Source of the DNA: Phylloscopus collybita
Lineage: Eukaryota > Chordata > Aves > Passeriformes > Phylloscopidae
Assembly (NCBI GenBank): GCA_027886175.1
Contig: JAJNNQ010000008.1
Coordinates: 988,501-1,052,500, forward strand
Direction: 5' to 3'
DNA: 64,000 bases
In this document: positions 14,561 through 27,600 of the stretch, one piece after another
Layout of the letters: each line of letters begins with the position of its first letter
Position numbering within the stretch: the first letter of the stretch is position 1
Translations under genes and position numbers: made by a program
Notes under the pieces: model-generated
Databases searched by the model: none
Told to the model about the DNA's origin: nothing
What the model saw: only the letters and a program-made list of their open reading frames with translations

Positions 14561-17500
14561 CATATTAATTCTACTTGCAATCTGGATGATACTACAATAT
14601 TCCTTTTTCAGGAAAGCTTTAAAAAACTCCTCTTGTAAGATTGTTTTGAAACTTTTGAGTTCTGCATAATACTTCCCATTTGAGCTAATTGTTTTTAAAG
14701 GGAAATTTAATTTTTTAAAGTGTGTTTTTCTAACTAACGGGAATCTGTGCTAAAGTAAACAATGAGTCCAGCTTGATAGGAATTCTTGCTCTATCTTTAC
14801 CAACATAAGGAAGGAAAGACATGTAATAGCATGCAGTAGCAGAATTGTTGAATTTTAAAAAACAATTAGAAGACAATTTTCTACTCCACTTCTCCTGTTT
14901 GAAACAGATCATCCTGCCCTGCCTCATTTAATATTAATTAGGTATGTTCTTGTCTCTAGAAGAAAGCACAAATGCAGTTCCCTAATCCACTTTACATTCT
15001 TGTTTCAAATGCATTTACGATTAGCCAGCCTGTCAATAAACTACTGTCCTCACACATCATGTCTGGACAGAAAAATGTTTAAAAGAAGCTCAAGGCTTTT
15101 CAGGATTGTCACCAGCTTTGAACAAAACATTTACATTACACCCAACCCACCTGCTAAGGCAAAAAAACCCGAGAAATGTGAAACGGGCACAAAAAGCCAG
15201 TTTCCACCTCCTTGAGGGATATTAATGAGTAACTTCACGGTCTCAATAAAGGCTTATCTTTCCAGATGGGAATTAGAGAGGTCATCCCTAGCCGGAGACA
15301 ATGAATCACTTATTTATTCTTTCCTTGTCTGCTGCACATACATATGTATCACAAGTCTTCCCTGCAACCCAGGACTTTAAAACTCATTGTCCTCAACATC
15401 TACTCCCCACTGGTGCAAGAGAAAGAATGAAAGAGAAAAGCAGGGCAGAGACATGAGAGAGACAATGCAGAAGGATATTAAAGACACAGAACAGTCAAGA
15501 CACCTATGTTTGAACTACTGAAAATCAAATTTTACATTTCTCTTGAAGACAGGGTTACTCCTAACCTTGCCCTGCCACCCCCCAAAAAGAAAACCAACAC
15601 AAAAAAAACTATGTAAGAAATATTAAACCTTATTTCTGTATTTGTTTTTATTATCACTGCCCCTCAAGCTGTGCAAGGACAGATCTCACTAGTGAAAAAA
15701 AAAATTAGTAAGGGTGCTACATTTGAGTTTGGTAGGTGTTTATAAAATAAACATTATTCCTCCCATGGGGGAGAAAGTCAAATTCATCCCCAGGCAAGCT
15801 GCTGTCTGGCAAACAAAGTTTCTAAGCGTCAAAATTTCCTACTGGGACTTTAGCATTTACAGTAACAAAACAAAACAGAAAAAAAGCTACAGATCTGTAT
15901 TCACTTTCTCCAAAATCCTCTCTTAACCAGAATGAAACCCTGGACATGATGTGCATGAAACTCTAATGGTGACACTGTGGTATATTTAAGCAATTCTTTG
16001 AGAAATAAGAACATGACACAAAACAATGGAAACACACATAAATCAGAAGAGGTCCTAACACCTACAGTTATGGGGCTGTCCACAAATTAACACCTTTCCA
16101 CATTTGAGTGCATATACCAATTCAGAATACACTTATTTATTATTATTTAATTAACATGGACTTATTTTAATTGAAACAGTCACTTGTCATAATGTTAAAA
16201 AATGCACTTCATAGAGAACATTATTTTTTCCTCCCTAAATTCTGCTAAAACAAGATGGCCTAACAGTTGCTCCACTGCATTCTTGCATAGCACTTCTGCT
16301 ACCAAAAACTATCTTGTCAGCACAAAAATTGTACCTGCCTAAATAAACAACAAAACTAGTTACCTCTCAAAAAAATTTAGGTAAAGTCTCATTATTCAAA
16401 CTTATATATGTGGGCATACATAATATTTAATATTCCATATCTATTCACGGAATAAACTATAGATGAATAATCCATACACAAACTAACGTTAACTTCTATA
16501 TTGCAGCCCAAGGACTGACAAGCAAGAGCTTGTGGGGAGAAGAATTTAATTCAAATATATGTCTCAAGTGACAATAAAAAGGATATAAAGTGCTTAGAAT
16601 CAACAAATAACTTATCCTCTGTACTCAGGGACATAATTTGCAGGATCTGGATTTAACTGTCATTACAACTTTTGCTTTCAAATGCAGAACAAAGTGATGT
16701 TATTTTCCCGTTCAATTTTATTCATGTTATATAGAATGCAGTAAAACTCGTCATGCCAGAGGATTTGCAAAGGGATGATGTGAAGGTTAATTACTGGCTG
16801 CTCATAAAGCATCCTGCCTGTCGAAAGCCCCATGTGTAAAAATGACCTTGTTATCAAAGCTGTTGAGTGCTCCCAATGCTCACTTTCAATGGACAGAATG
16901 GATAATTTTCTATAGCTCTTGAAAACCAAATTAGTTGCATTCAACTGCCTACCTCCAGTTTGAGGAGGTTTTGGCATCGTGCCTGTACCCCATTTCTGTA
17001 GGGGGTGAGGGTTAAACTACCATGGATTTTGCTTAAATCAGATCTTTCCAGCTCAAAATGGAAAAGACTAAAACGCAGGTACCATAGAACCAATGCCTGA
17101 AAGATACCTGCTAAACCTAACCACACAGGCAACAAGTGAATGCAGATTTTATCCTTGTGCCCTAACTACCCCAGGAAACCAAAGACACTACTTGAAACAA
17201 TAAAGCACAGATATTTCTGTGAACAACATGTTTGTAGGGCGAGTTAGCACTGGGAAAAAATGATAAGGCACAAGACCAAGAACGAAGAGCACTGCTCAAC
17301 AAAATGGAGCCTGCAATGCTACGCACAATGCTTTAGTATCTTCTTGCTATTTATACACATAAAATAATTAGGAATGAGAACACCTCAACATTAATTAAAG
17401 CACAGCCCCACAGGACTTCAGAAATATTTTCAGAGATGGTTTCTCTGGTGACAGCTTTGCCAGCGAGCAGAGTTTGACGCGTCCTGTAAAAATACAACTT

Positions 17501-18807
17501 CATGCCTGGTACTGCCACATTGCAGGGAGCAACATCTGAAGCGTGATCATTGCCTCTCTCTACCCGTATCCTCCTCCTCGGCTTAGAAATAATCAGCTAT
17601 GGATACTGCCAGGAACAATGCCTCATCCCCACTAATATTCAACTCCCCCTCTACAATGATGGTATCTTAACAAAATGAGGAACTGCAAAAACTCCTCGTG
17701 CTTGTGTCTTTCAGGAGCTTTCTCCAGCAGTGCTCGACCAAACCTTCCTTCTCCCCTTAGGCAGTAGTTCTATCAAAGAAAGAAAATATTCCCTTGGAAA
17801 CATCCTCGAGAGCCCAGTGGAAACGGCAAGCAAAGATGTCACTGTGGCACAAAAAAGAGCTTTGTGAGAACAGGCAGCTGGCCTACCTGAAGGTTAAAGT
17901 AGCTCCCACTGAAAACCTGCTCGGAAATACTTCAGAGCAGAGCACGATGCAGGAGAGACATTTACACACATTGTATGTCTGTGTACCAAGGTGTGAAAAA
18001 GCCCAACCTCCGAGCACAGCACAGGCTGGATGATATCCATTGAAATACACCATTAACAGAAATCTACACAAAAGCCAATCCACTCTCTCGTATCAGTGTC
18101 CTATAGGAAGGCCAGAATGAAGCCATTGAGAAAAATGAGATGTTTATATATAAATCAAAAAAAGACAGGATCCAAGTACCGACTGATTAAGGATCAGTGT
18201 AAAACATGTTTTGTTAATCGCTTATTAGATAAAATCTGTGTAATCACTCTATATACTCCACAAATATTCATACAATATTGGCCATAAAATTTTAAGTTGG
18301 ATCTGAAAATATAAATCATATTTTTCAAGACTCTATCCGTCCATTGTACATCTTCTGAAACGCTGATATCACCACCTCGCATTTTTCTCTTGCATCATTT
18401 TCCAGCAGGAAGAAAAACCCTGAAGGAATCTCGATATTTTCCAATCACATTGCCTGTATCTGGGCAGGTTATGTGACCGCCAAACCAGAGCCCCCAGAGC
18501 AGGCCTGAACCACAGCAAAGTCGGCGCACAACCCGAGCCTTCTCTCTCGAATTAAAAGCATCCTCCACCTCCCTCGCTTCCAACTTGGCCAAGGTGCCAG
18601 CAGGTATCTGCCGACTTTGGTTTCGGATAGAAAAGGTTTAGTATGCTGACTGTATTGTCGGGGTCATGTTGAGAGGGAAGGATTTTTTTTTTTTAAAGGA
18701 AAAAATTTCAGCAACAATAATAACAATAATAGTAGCCTTGCTCAAAAAATTAAAAAAAAAAAAAAAAGGCAACACCGAAGCTGCAAAATTAAACATCCAT
18801 AGGATTA

Positions 18808-19641
<834 letters not shown>

Positions 19642-19857
19642 TCACAGCGCCGCGTCCATGCTGCCGGGCGGGCGCCGGCCGAGCGGAGGGTCGGCTCCCG
19701 CGGGGGCGGCGGACAAAAGCCGGCGGTGGTGGCGGCGGTTGCGGCGCGGGGGGCTCCTGACGGCGGCGGCGGTGGCGGGGGCTGCGGGGCGTCCGGCCGC
19801 GGCTCCTTCCTTCCCCCCGGGGCGTGTGCGCGGGAGCGTGCGGCGGCGCGCGTGCAT
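19642..19857 (-). CDS. Possible upstream ORF (71 codons) in the CMIP leader
   Basis: An ATG-initiated ORF on the CMIP strand runs for 71 codons and ends with TGA 309 nt before the CMIP ATG, in the same frame. Its product would be Arg/Pro/Ala-rich, as expected from GC-rich leader sequence, and resembles no known protein. If transcription starts upstream of 19857 it would be translated first and could reduce CMIP initiation. It could equally be a chance ORF in CpG-island DNA. No function is proposed. Confidence 0.3.
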   Translation of the reverse strand: MHARRRTLPRTRPGGKEGAAAGRPAAPATAAAVRSPPRRNRRHHRRLLSAAPAGADPPLGRRPPGSMDAAL

Positions 19858-19955
19858 GTATGTGGGTGCGGGTGCGCGCCCGCGGGAGCGGGTGTGAGCG
19901 CGTGTGTGTGAGTGTGCCTGCCTCTGCGTGTGCGTGTCTGTGTGTGCGGGTCCCC
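19818..19955. repeat. Alternating purine-pyrimidine (TG/CG) tract in the CMIP leader
   Basis: About 135 bp made mostly of alternating GT/GC dinucleotides (for example 'GTGCATGTATGTGGGTGCGG' and several GTGTGTG runs), bounded by CpG-rich sequence. Alternating CG/CA sequence of this type can adopt Z-DNA under negative supercoiling, as happens close to active promoters. In the CMIP RNA it would be CA/CG-rich. Confidence 0.75.
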
Positions 19956-20063
19956 ACGCGCGCCGCCGCCGCCGCGGCAGCAGGAGGAGGAGGAGGAGGA
20001 GGCGGCGGGAGCGGCGGACGCTGCCGACACAGCCCCTCTGCCGGAGCGGCTCCGCGCGCCGCG

Positions 20064-20104
20064 ATTGGCCCCGCCGCCGTCACGTGCCGTCCTGCCTGAC
20101 GTCA
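20064..20104 (-). promoter_or_regulatory. CMIP: CMIP proximal promoter module: CCAAT box, E-box, CRE
   Basis: Three consensus sites lie within 41 bp. A CCAAT box in the CMIP orientation (ATTGG on the plus strand) is at 20064-20068. A palindromic CACGTG E-box is at 20081-20086. A full palindromic CRE, TGACGTCA, is at 20097-20104. CCAAT boxes commonly lie about 60-100 bp upstream of the start site, which would put CMIP initiation near 19.96-20.0 kb. The sites suggest input from NF-Y, USF/MYC-type bHLH-ZIP factors and CREB/ATF; these assignments follow from the motifs only. Confidence 0.65.
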
Positions 20105-20177
20105 ATGGCCGCGGAGCCGCTCCGGGCAGCGGCGGCCGCGGGAGGTGCGCGGGAAGCGCCGCGCCCCTCACAGAGCC

Positions 20178-20400
20178 CCGGGATGGTTCGGGCTGGAAAA
20201 GACCTTTGAGATCATCGGCTTCGAGCTGTGACCGAACGCCGCCGCCTCGTCAACCAGACTGCGGCACCGAGTGCCGTGTCCTGTCTTTGCCTTAAACAGC
20301 TCCAGGGACGGTGATTCCAGCACCTCCCTGGGCAGCCCGTTCCGATGTCCAATCGCCCTTTTTGTGAAGAAATCCCTCCTAAGGTGCAACCCTAGCGCGG
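20178..20400 (-). mobile_element. CR1 LINE fragment abutting the CMIP promoter
   Basis: The plus strand shows reversed CR1 3'-end sequence: 'GGCTGGAAAAGACCTTTGAG', 'ATCATCG', 'TCCAGGGACGGTGATTCCAG', 'CACCTCCCTGGGCAGCCCG', 'TTCCGATG', and a 'TTTGTGAAGAAATCCCTCCT' block. It differs from the copy at 13.2 kb and so comes from another CR1 subfamily. Its 3' end lies near 20178, only about 75 bp beyond the CRE. It is truncated and non-coding. It has kept many CpGs, which suggests it has been protected from methylation inside the CMIP island. Confidence 0.85.
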
Positions 20401-20886
20401 CTCATCGGGGCATGAGGCTGGGCAGGGGTGGAGGTGTGCGAGCACCGCCAGGCCCCTCCACCGTGAGGGGAACCCCCAGGTGGGAGCCGAGGGAAGGGGC
20501 GGACTCAGTGCGGTCGGTGTCCCCGGTCAGAGTCCCCTTCTCGCAGTGTCCCCCCGCGCTGGCAGGAGCCCGGGCAGGGCGCGGGGGTTGTGACCACGTC
20601 TCCTTGTAGGTGACAAATCGTCGCGGATTGAGTTTTGAGCACCCTCACTCCAGCGTTAAGCTCTTGTACAACACCTGCAGAAAATGGGCAAGGAAGCCTG
20701 TGCCAGGCTGCTGGCGCTTCAGCAGGGATATTCCCTTTCTTCTGGCTTTATGGGGAAACTGGGAACGGCTGTGCTCCCAAAAGCACCAGCCCTTGGAAGC
20801 CCTAGGGAGAGCAGCACCTTCTCACACTGTGCTGAGCAGGGTGTCGAGTGTCCTCTGATCGTCAGTGAAGCAGCAAAATCGTTTAC

Positions 20887-20936
20887 AAAAAAAAAAAAAA
20901 AAAAAAAAAACCAAAAAAAAAAAAAAAAAAAAAAAA
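20887..20936 (+). repeat. Two poly(A) runs, A24-CC-A24
   Basis: Two runs of 24 A separated by CC and followed by another CC, at the edge of the CMIP CpG island. The duplicated structure suggests slippage or local duplication, though assembly error is possible in a homopolymer. Confidence 0.9.
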
Positions 20937-23900
20937 CCAACTCTCTTTCTAAGCCCTCTAAACCGCTTAACAGCTACAGGATGCTGTGTGCAATATGGAT
21001 GCCATGCCCAGAGAAATGATATCATCAATACTTGCTTTTTTTCTCAGTGGTAGGACTCAGATCTTGTTTCCAATTTCCTCATTTGCACAACCAGGTTAGG
21101 ACCAATTAAAGAAAATACATTTTATGTAATACATGCACATGCCATTGAACTGTAGGACCCCTCACCATGCGTATTACCAAGGTCCAGAATTTAGAAGGAA
21201 TTTACAGGGCTGTTTTAGATCATGCTTACAACATATTCAGAGAAAGTATAAACCTCTATACTTGAAATACTTAGAAGTGTAAGCTCACCTCTGATTGAGG
21301 GAGGTTGGGAGAGGGTCTGCTCTGAGGTGAGCCAATTATTCCAGAGTGTGTGCCCTGACTTGGTTTCTGGTGGCATCTCCCCGTGCAATAGTTCTCGGAT
21401 AGGTCACCATGCCGAGAGAGGTGCCAGCAGTTGCGGGCAGCGTCACCAGCCCACCCCAGAGAGAGCTCTTTCATCTGATCTATTTGCATCACGAGTCACA
21501 CACAGATTATCTGCTGGAGAGGCAAGCTGCTACTGGAAAGGCTTGGAACCTTTGCCATAAAACCTTTTGTAGTGGCTGCTGTCAAAGACAATACATGACC
21601 GGCCGGACCACAATTACAGCGAGCATGTCCATCATGTGTGTTGTTACGGAGCTTTTCTGTTGAAATAGGCTTGCATTTGACAGGAGAATTGCTGTCTAAA
21701 CACTTTCAAAAAGGAAGGTTTTTTAACCTATCAATTACTAGCAAATTTGAGGGATACTTTTGTTGCATGTCAGCATCAAAATTCTTTATGAAAAGCAAGG
21801 AAGTCTCCAGAGCACTCCCAAGTACCAGTTGATAAAACTATGTAGAATTATGCAACTTGGCAAAGGTTAGAAGAAAGCCACTCATTTAATGACATAAATA
21901 ATATAACCAACAGGAAGACAAAAATCTCTTTTATAGAGGTTCGAATTATCAGTATCTCATAGTCCTGGTAATCACTTACCTCCTGAACTTCAGCAAAGTG
22001 GTCATTGTGCAGTAAACATTACAGGAAGTTCCCACAGAGCTTTGTACACCATATACTGTGAGGTGTGAGTGACGCAGGCATTTATCCTGAAACAAACCCA
22101 GATCTACTCATACCTAAAAGTATGGATGGAACTGCAATAAAAATAATAATAAAAAAATACCTGCAAACCAAAATAGAAAAGGACAGCTTTGTTTAGATGC
22201 AAGTTTTCGCTGCAGGAACTGTCTGTTTCCATGAGTTCATAGGGTGCCTGGTACAAGGGAGACCTGTTTGATTTGAGGCACTGTTCTGGTACAAATGATA
22301 ATTGTGTCAATAGTAGGACTATTTGCATACACTCACCTGCACCAACACTTCACTCAGAAATAAAACCAGTGGGACTATTCCAGTGAAATTCTGTGCAAAT
22401 GAGCCACCTGCTCAAACCACTGCTTTAAATCTACCACAGTTGTCCTCACTGAGCTGCTCGACAACAAGAGGACGTTATGTAAGAGTCTGGTGTCCTTAAG
22501 TGAATTTCCTGGCAAATTAGAGCAGTTGTTTTCCACTTGTGTTCCATGGAAGGCAGCAAAAAATCAAGGCTGGTCTATCGCGATCAACCCATGAGTTACT
22601 TGAAGGGATGCAAGTCTGGAAATCCACCATTCCAAAGTGTTGAAATCCACTGAGACACTGCAGAAGCCACTCCTAGCAACACCTGTCAAGGACAGAGGTC
22701 CAAATCCTCAGACGTGCTGTGCATTTGCAGCTCCCCCTGAATCCTCACTCTCGGGCTGCAGGTGTTCTTCTCTCTGAAGTAAACTCAGCAGAGCACGATA
22801 AGATCAAGGCATGAAATCTCACATTGCCTGCCAGAACAGGGCAACCCAAAACCCTGTCTAGACAAGTGAAATTGAAACAGGCTGCTGGCTGCCCAGCTCT
22901 CCAAAATGCACATTAGCCATCCAACCTGCAATAAATAGCCGGTGTGTGACCCAGGGCTGAACACATTAAAATTAACACCCTTCCTCATATCTCATATTAA
23001 TTATAGCAAACAGAAGTTGGATCAGTTGCAATCCTGGCTTTTTTGTTCTTCCAGACTTCCTTTTCTGGCTCCATGCAGCACAACAGACGTCTCAGGTATA
23101 CATGCTTGGCAGTGTTTCAAGGTGGTGTTTGGGGAATTGCTGCATGTTTTCTTTTTTCCCCCCCAAATGAACAAATCCAATCAGAAATTTATTGTGAATA
23201 TGAGACAATCATTCATTTAAATAATAAACACTGAGCAAATAATAAAAAGCACATCAGTGAAAATATACCTCTAGCTACTCACAAGGTGCTTCTGGGCATG
23301 ATACCAGTATTGAATAATTCAAGAATTTGTGAGGTTTTCTATGAAATACTTCATTTCTGTGCTACAAGAGAAGCACAGCCTCTGAAAGTGAAAATTGAAT
23401 AGTTTATTCATTAACGTTGATACTACTATCAAGTAGAAACTCCTTTAAGTCAGGGCCTCTAGGTACAGGTCGAATTTGAAGAGGGAAGGAAATAGAGAGA
23501 GATTTGTTCTACTCTGCAGAAATATCAGTGCAACTGGACCAAAACTAAAAAGTGGGGTTGGCAGGGAAGTGAGCAGAGGTAAAGATGTTTTCTCCAGAAG
23601 AGAGGACATCAACAGAAGGGCAATTCAGACCCACCTGCCAGTTCTGTACCCTACTCCTGGACTCTGCCCTTTCATTTGCACTTCTTTGTATCTTGCCCTC
23701 TTTTTATTATTCACTGCCATTTCATAATAGGCTTTGTAAACAGAAGCATCGCTTCCTGAAAGACACTGTAGCCTGGAAACCTGGGATATACCCACCATGG
23801 ATACACCCACTGGAGGTAAAGCTACCAGTTTAAAGCAGGTAAGACTTCTGGGTCAGCAACAGACTTTCTTTCCCCCTTTTCCCAAACCAATTCAGTTGTG

Positions 23901-24666
23901 TCATATGTTACTCTGAATATTCATCTGCTCAGTTGTATGTCTGTAAAACCAGGAAAGAGCATTAACACAATCACTTGCAAATACTTGGGATTCCAATCTT
24001 AAGAAAAAAAACTGCCACTTTTTATACATTACCAGCTTTTGGTCTCTAGGAGATCTACACTCAGTTCCATCAGGTGTTCTGCAGAGGTCACTTCTGGGTG
24101 CTAACACAGAAGCAGTCTCCTGACATACCTTCTTAAGCTTAGTAACACCTACCTACAAACATGTCTTAAAACAAAAGGAATGTGATATTCTGAAGGAAAA
24201 GAAAGCAGCAATTTGTGTCAAGTGCTCAGTGTCACTAGCACAGGTTTCATAGTGGTGAGGGGCTTGGAACACCTATGAGAAAACACTTAAGATGCCAAAA
24301 CCTGTGTAGGTAAAAAAAAATAAATAATATTGACTAAAATCACCTTGTCTGAGTGTAAACCCATACAGTGGATACCTGTCCAGCTATGAGAGAACTAACA
24401 GAGCAGTTGTGGCAAGGGCCAGACACAATTAGATGCCTCAGCAGGGGATATGCTAACCAAAGCCCACAAGGGCTTTGCAGGATTTGTTGTATACTTTAAA
24501 GAGAAAACAAGAAAAAAAAAGGAATAATAATCACTTGCTACATTATTAATTACTCCTGGTTCATTTTACAGTGTTACAACATTAACACATGACTTGGCAA
24601 ACTCATTTCCCAGTCAACCAAAAAGGGAAGAAAAGATAAATCTCTTTTAACTGTCTCGCACAGTTT

Positions 24667-24689
24667 TCTGACAGAAATTTTCTGTCAGA
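24667..24689. repeat. Inverted repeat, 11-bp arms with 1-nt centre
   Basis: Arms TCTGACAGAAA and TTTCTGTCAGA are perfect reverse complements separated by a single T. It lies in intergenic DNA. It could be a chance palindrome or a dimeric binding site. Confidence 0.6.
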
Positions 24690-27600
24690 GGCTGTAAGGG
24701 GCCTACACAGGCATGCTTTCTGTAACAAAAAAAAAAAAAAAACAAAAAAAACCCACACTTTTTTTTGTCTGCTTAGTACATCCCTGGGATTTGTCTGTTC
24801 AGAGATGTGAGATACATTTGGTTTTTCCAAGCAGAGCAACAAGGACCAGGAATTCCCAAATTGTATTCAATATCAGTTTAGACTCTTACACAGCAGCTGC
24901 TCCTCTCATGTTTGGATCCTCGATGCATATTAGAGATAATGGAGCTTTCCTCCCTTATTCACAGAGGTGCTGCCTGGTTTATGGATTTCATTAGTCAATG
25001 CATGCAAATTGCCACTGTTGACTCAGAGCAAATTCCTGCTATCAGACTCACTAGTCAGCTCATTTTCATAACAATGCTGTATTGTTAAAAAAATACTTTT
25101 AAGCCACTTTTTAGAGAAACTGGGGAATACAAGACTTTCAAGCAAACACCTAAAACATCAAAGAGATGCAGTCTCAGTAATGCTTAAAGTCCTGCATTTG
25201 AAGTGTGTTTAAATTAATCAGTGTGATGGTGTTAAGAGGATTCAGTAAGTCATAAAACCTTGGGCAACTGAATTGCTTCCCAAAAGGGGTGAGGGACATT
25301 TAAACCTAAATAGATAAAGATTAAAGGAACCCACCTTGCAAGAAGTAGCTGCCCCTGAGGAAAGGAAGGCCTTGATTAGGGCACCATTGATCACATAAAA
25401 TAAAGATTGGATTTACTTTTCCCCAAATTTCTCATTACCCACTCCTGAGACTAACAGTAATTCTGAAAGACACCTCACAGAGGAGTAGTAAGTGGGAAAT
25501 CAGACTCTGCTGTGAGCTTGTAATTCTCTGACATCCCTGGCATTGAGATTTCTACTCTTCTCCAAATTACTCAGTCACTGGGTTCTTGCTTTCCCAGCGG
25601 ATGCACATCACAGCACAGGGCTGACTGCGAGCTGTGCAGACCCTGGGGACAAATAGATCTTTGATTCCTCACTGACATAATGCACACTCTTGAGTGCACG
25701 ATGCAGAAATACTTTTTTTTTCTGCCTGTCATCATCAGATGCTCTGATGTAGGGGGATGTCGGATGAAGCTGGTGGTACCAATTGCTAGAAGGAGCCTGC
25801 CATCTGCTGATCTGAGCAGCACTCCAGTCTCATTTTTCCCAGATCTGATTGAATGGGATGAAGCACTGTACAAAGAAAGTTAAATGTATCTGAAATGAGG
25901 CAGAATTAGCAGAGTTTCTGTGGTGAAGGGATTAATTTAAGTGGAAAGAGGAAGTCCCAGCTCTTTCAATACCAGGTCTAAATCTGAATTGGACAAATAG
26001 AAATAAAGAGGCAACTAAAATAAAGCAATTAGTCAGTAGGAAAGAGATAAGCAGAAGATACAGAGAGGAAAGAGCCTGAAATTTCTTTTTTTTTGCTTTG
26101 CTTCTCCCAACCAGATAGTACAGATAAGGTATTCCTCACCTTCACCCTTCCAATTTACAGCAGTTCTAAACTTCTTTATGGCCTTCTTCCAGGGCCACCC
26201 ACATGCACAGACCTGAAAAAAAACCTGGAAAAGGTGAGCTCTCATCAGGCTACCATCTCCATTTACTCACATGCTTACTGCCATCAGGATGTAGGCAAAA
26301 AAAATTATCATTTGGCAGGACTCAGTGAAAAGTCACCATTTCCATTAGACTGTCTGCACTATTGTTCCCACCTCCAGCTAATATTTCCTATTTCATCAAT
26401 AGATTGCATCCTACCAGTCATTCCAAGCTGCAAGTGCTAATCAATTTGAAATGCTCTATTAGCTTTTGACACATATAAAACATCACTGTAACACAACCAA
26501 GCAAAAAAAGTCAAAAGGAAGTATGGGGTATGATGCAGAGCTCTGAGCTTGTTGCAGTAAGGTGGTTTTCCCAAAACAGAGGAAGAACAGCTAAGAAAGA
26601 AAAAAGTAGTCCCCAGATTAGGGAAGTGTATCTTCTCTCACTGACACAACAAATGGGGAAGTGAAATTAGAAGTGGATGCACTGCTGAAAGACTTGGATT
26701 ATTTTTTAAAGACCAAGGGGAGGAAAAAATAGCAGAATAGGGAAAAAGCATCAATATTAGCAGAATTAGTATCACAAGTTCTCTGGTGAAGAGGTGTCAT
26801 AGAAAGAGAAGATAAAACATCCTTAATTACTGTTTTTATAATGAAAATCTTGTGTTATAATCCCTTCAAAACAATGTTACACAAAAGACAGCCACTTTTC
26901 CACAGTCCTTTCCTTACCTTATTTTGAGCTGGGCTATAAAGTAAACTCCCATCTGATGATAATGCACATCATTGCATTGGTGTGCACACCATGCACATGG
27001 TGTTACATCCAGTGCTGGAGGCTTTGTTGTGCTAAGAACATTGTAAATACAGCTAACACAGACCCTGGCCTAAGAAGTCTAAGCAAACAAATACAAAGGA
27101 CAGAGAGGTGCATCCATTTAATGTGGTTGTCTTTCATGGTTATAGATGCACAGATACAGCTAAAGGAACACTCTGGTCATTACATACCTTGTCATTTTTA
27201 CCTGCCCATCAGCAGAGCATAGATTAAACCTTGAAGGCCTTACAATCCAAATGGCAACAGAAAATAGAAAAATAGCAGTCATTTTCTTAGGACTGTTCCC
27301 AGGTGAAATGCAACAGAGCAAGAAGATGACAAATCCAAAGAATTTGTCTCTAAAAAGAACAGGTGGTCAGTAACAGACAGACTGTACCATATACCTAGAA
27401 GAAATGCATCACACATCATAAGCAAATAAAAATAATTTTAAAAAATTATGCCTGTAATTTTAATAGTGTCCAAGTCTGCAGCTGACCATCAAAATCAGAC
27501 TTTCTGAGCTACTACAACGTTGCAAAATTGAGGTGTTTTCTATGATATACAAATTTCTTCCAGTATATAAGGCTATTTTTTCAGAACATGAAAAAGATAA

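Noticed and set aside
16678..17010. Intronic block that looked like a conserved non-coding element
   Set aside because: It is repeat-free and of balanced composition, but conservation cannot be judged from one sequence. A multi-species alignment would decide it.
21935..21960. GGTTCGAAT string resembling a tRNA T-arm
   Set aside because: No matching acceptor, D-arm or anticodon arm could be drawn around it.
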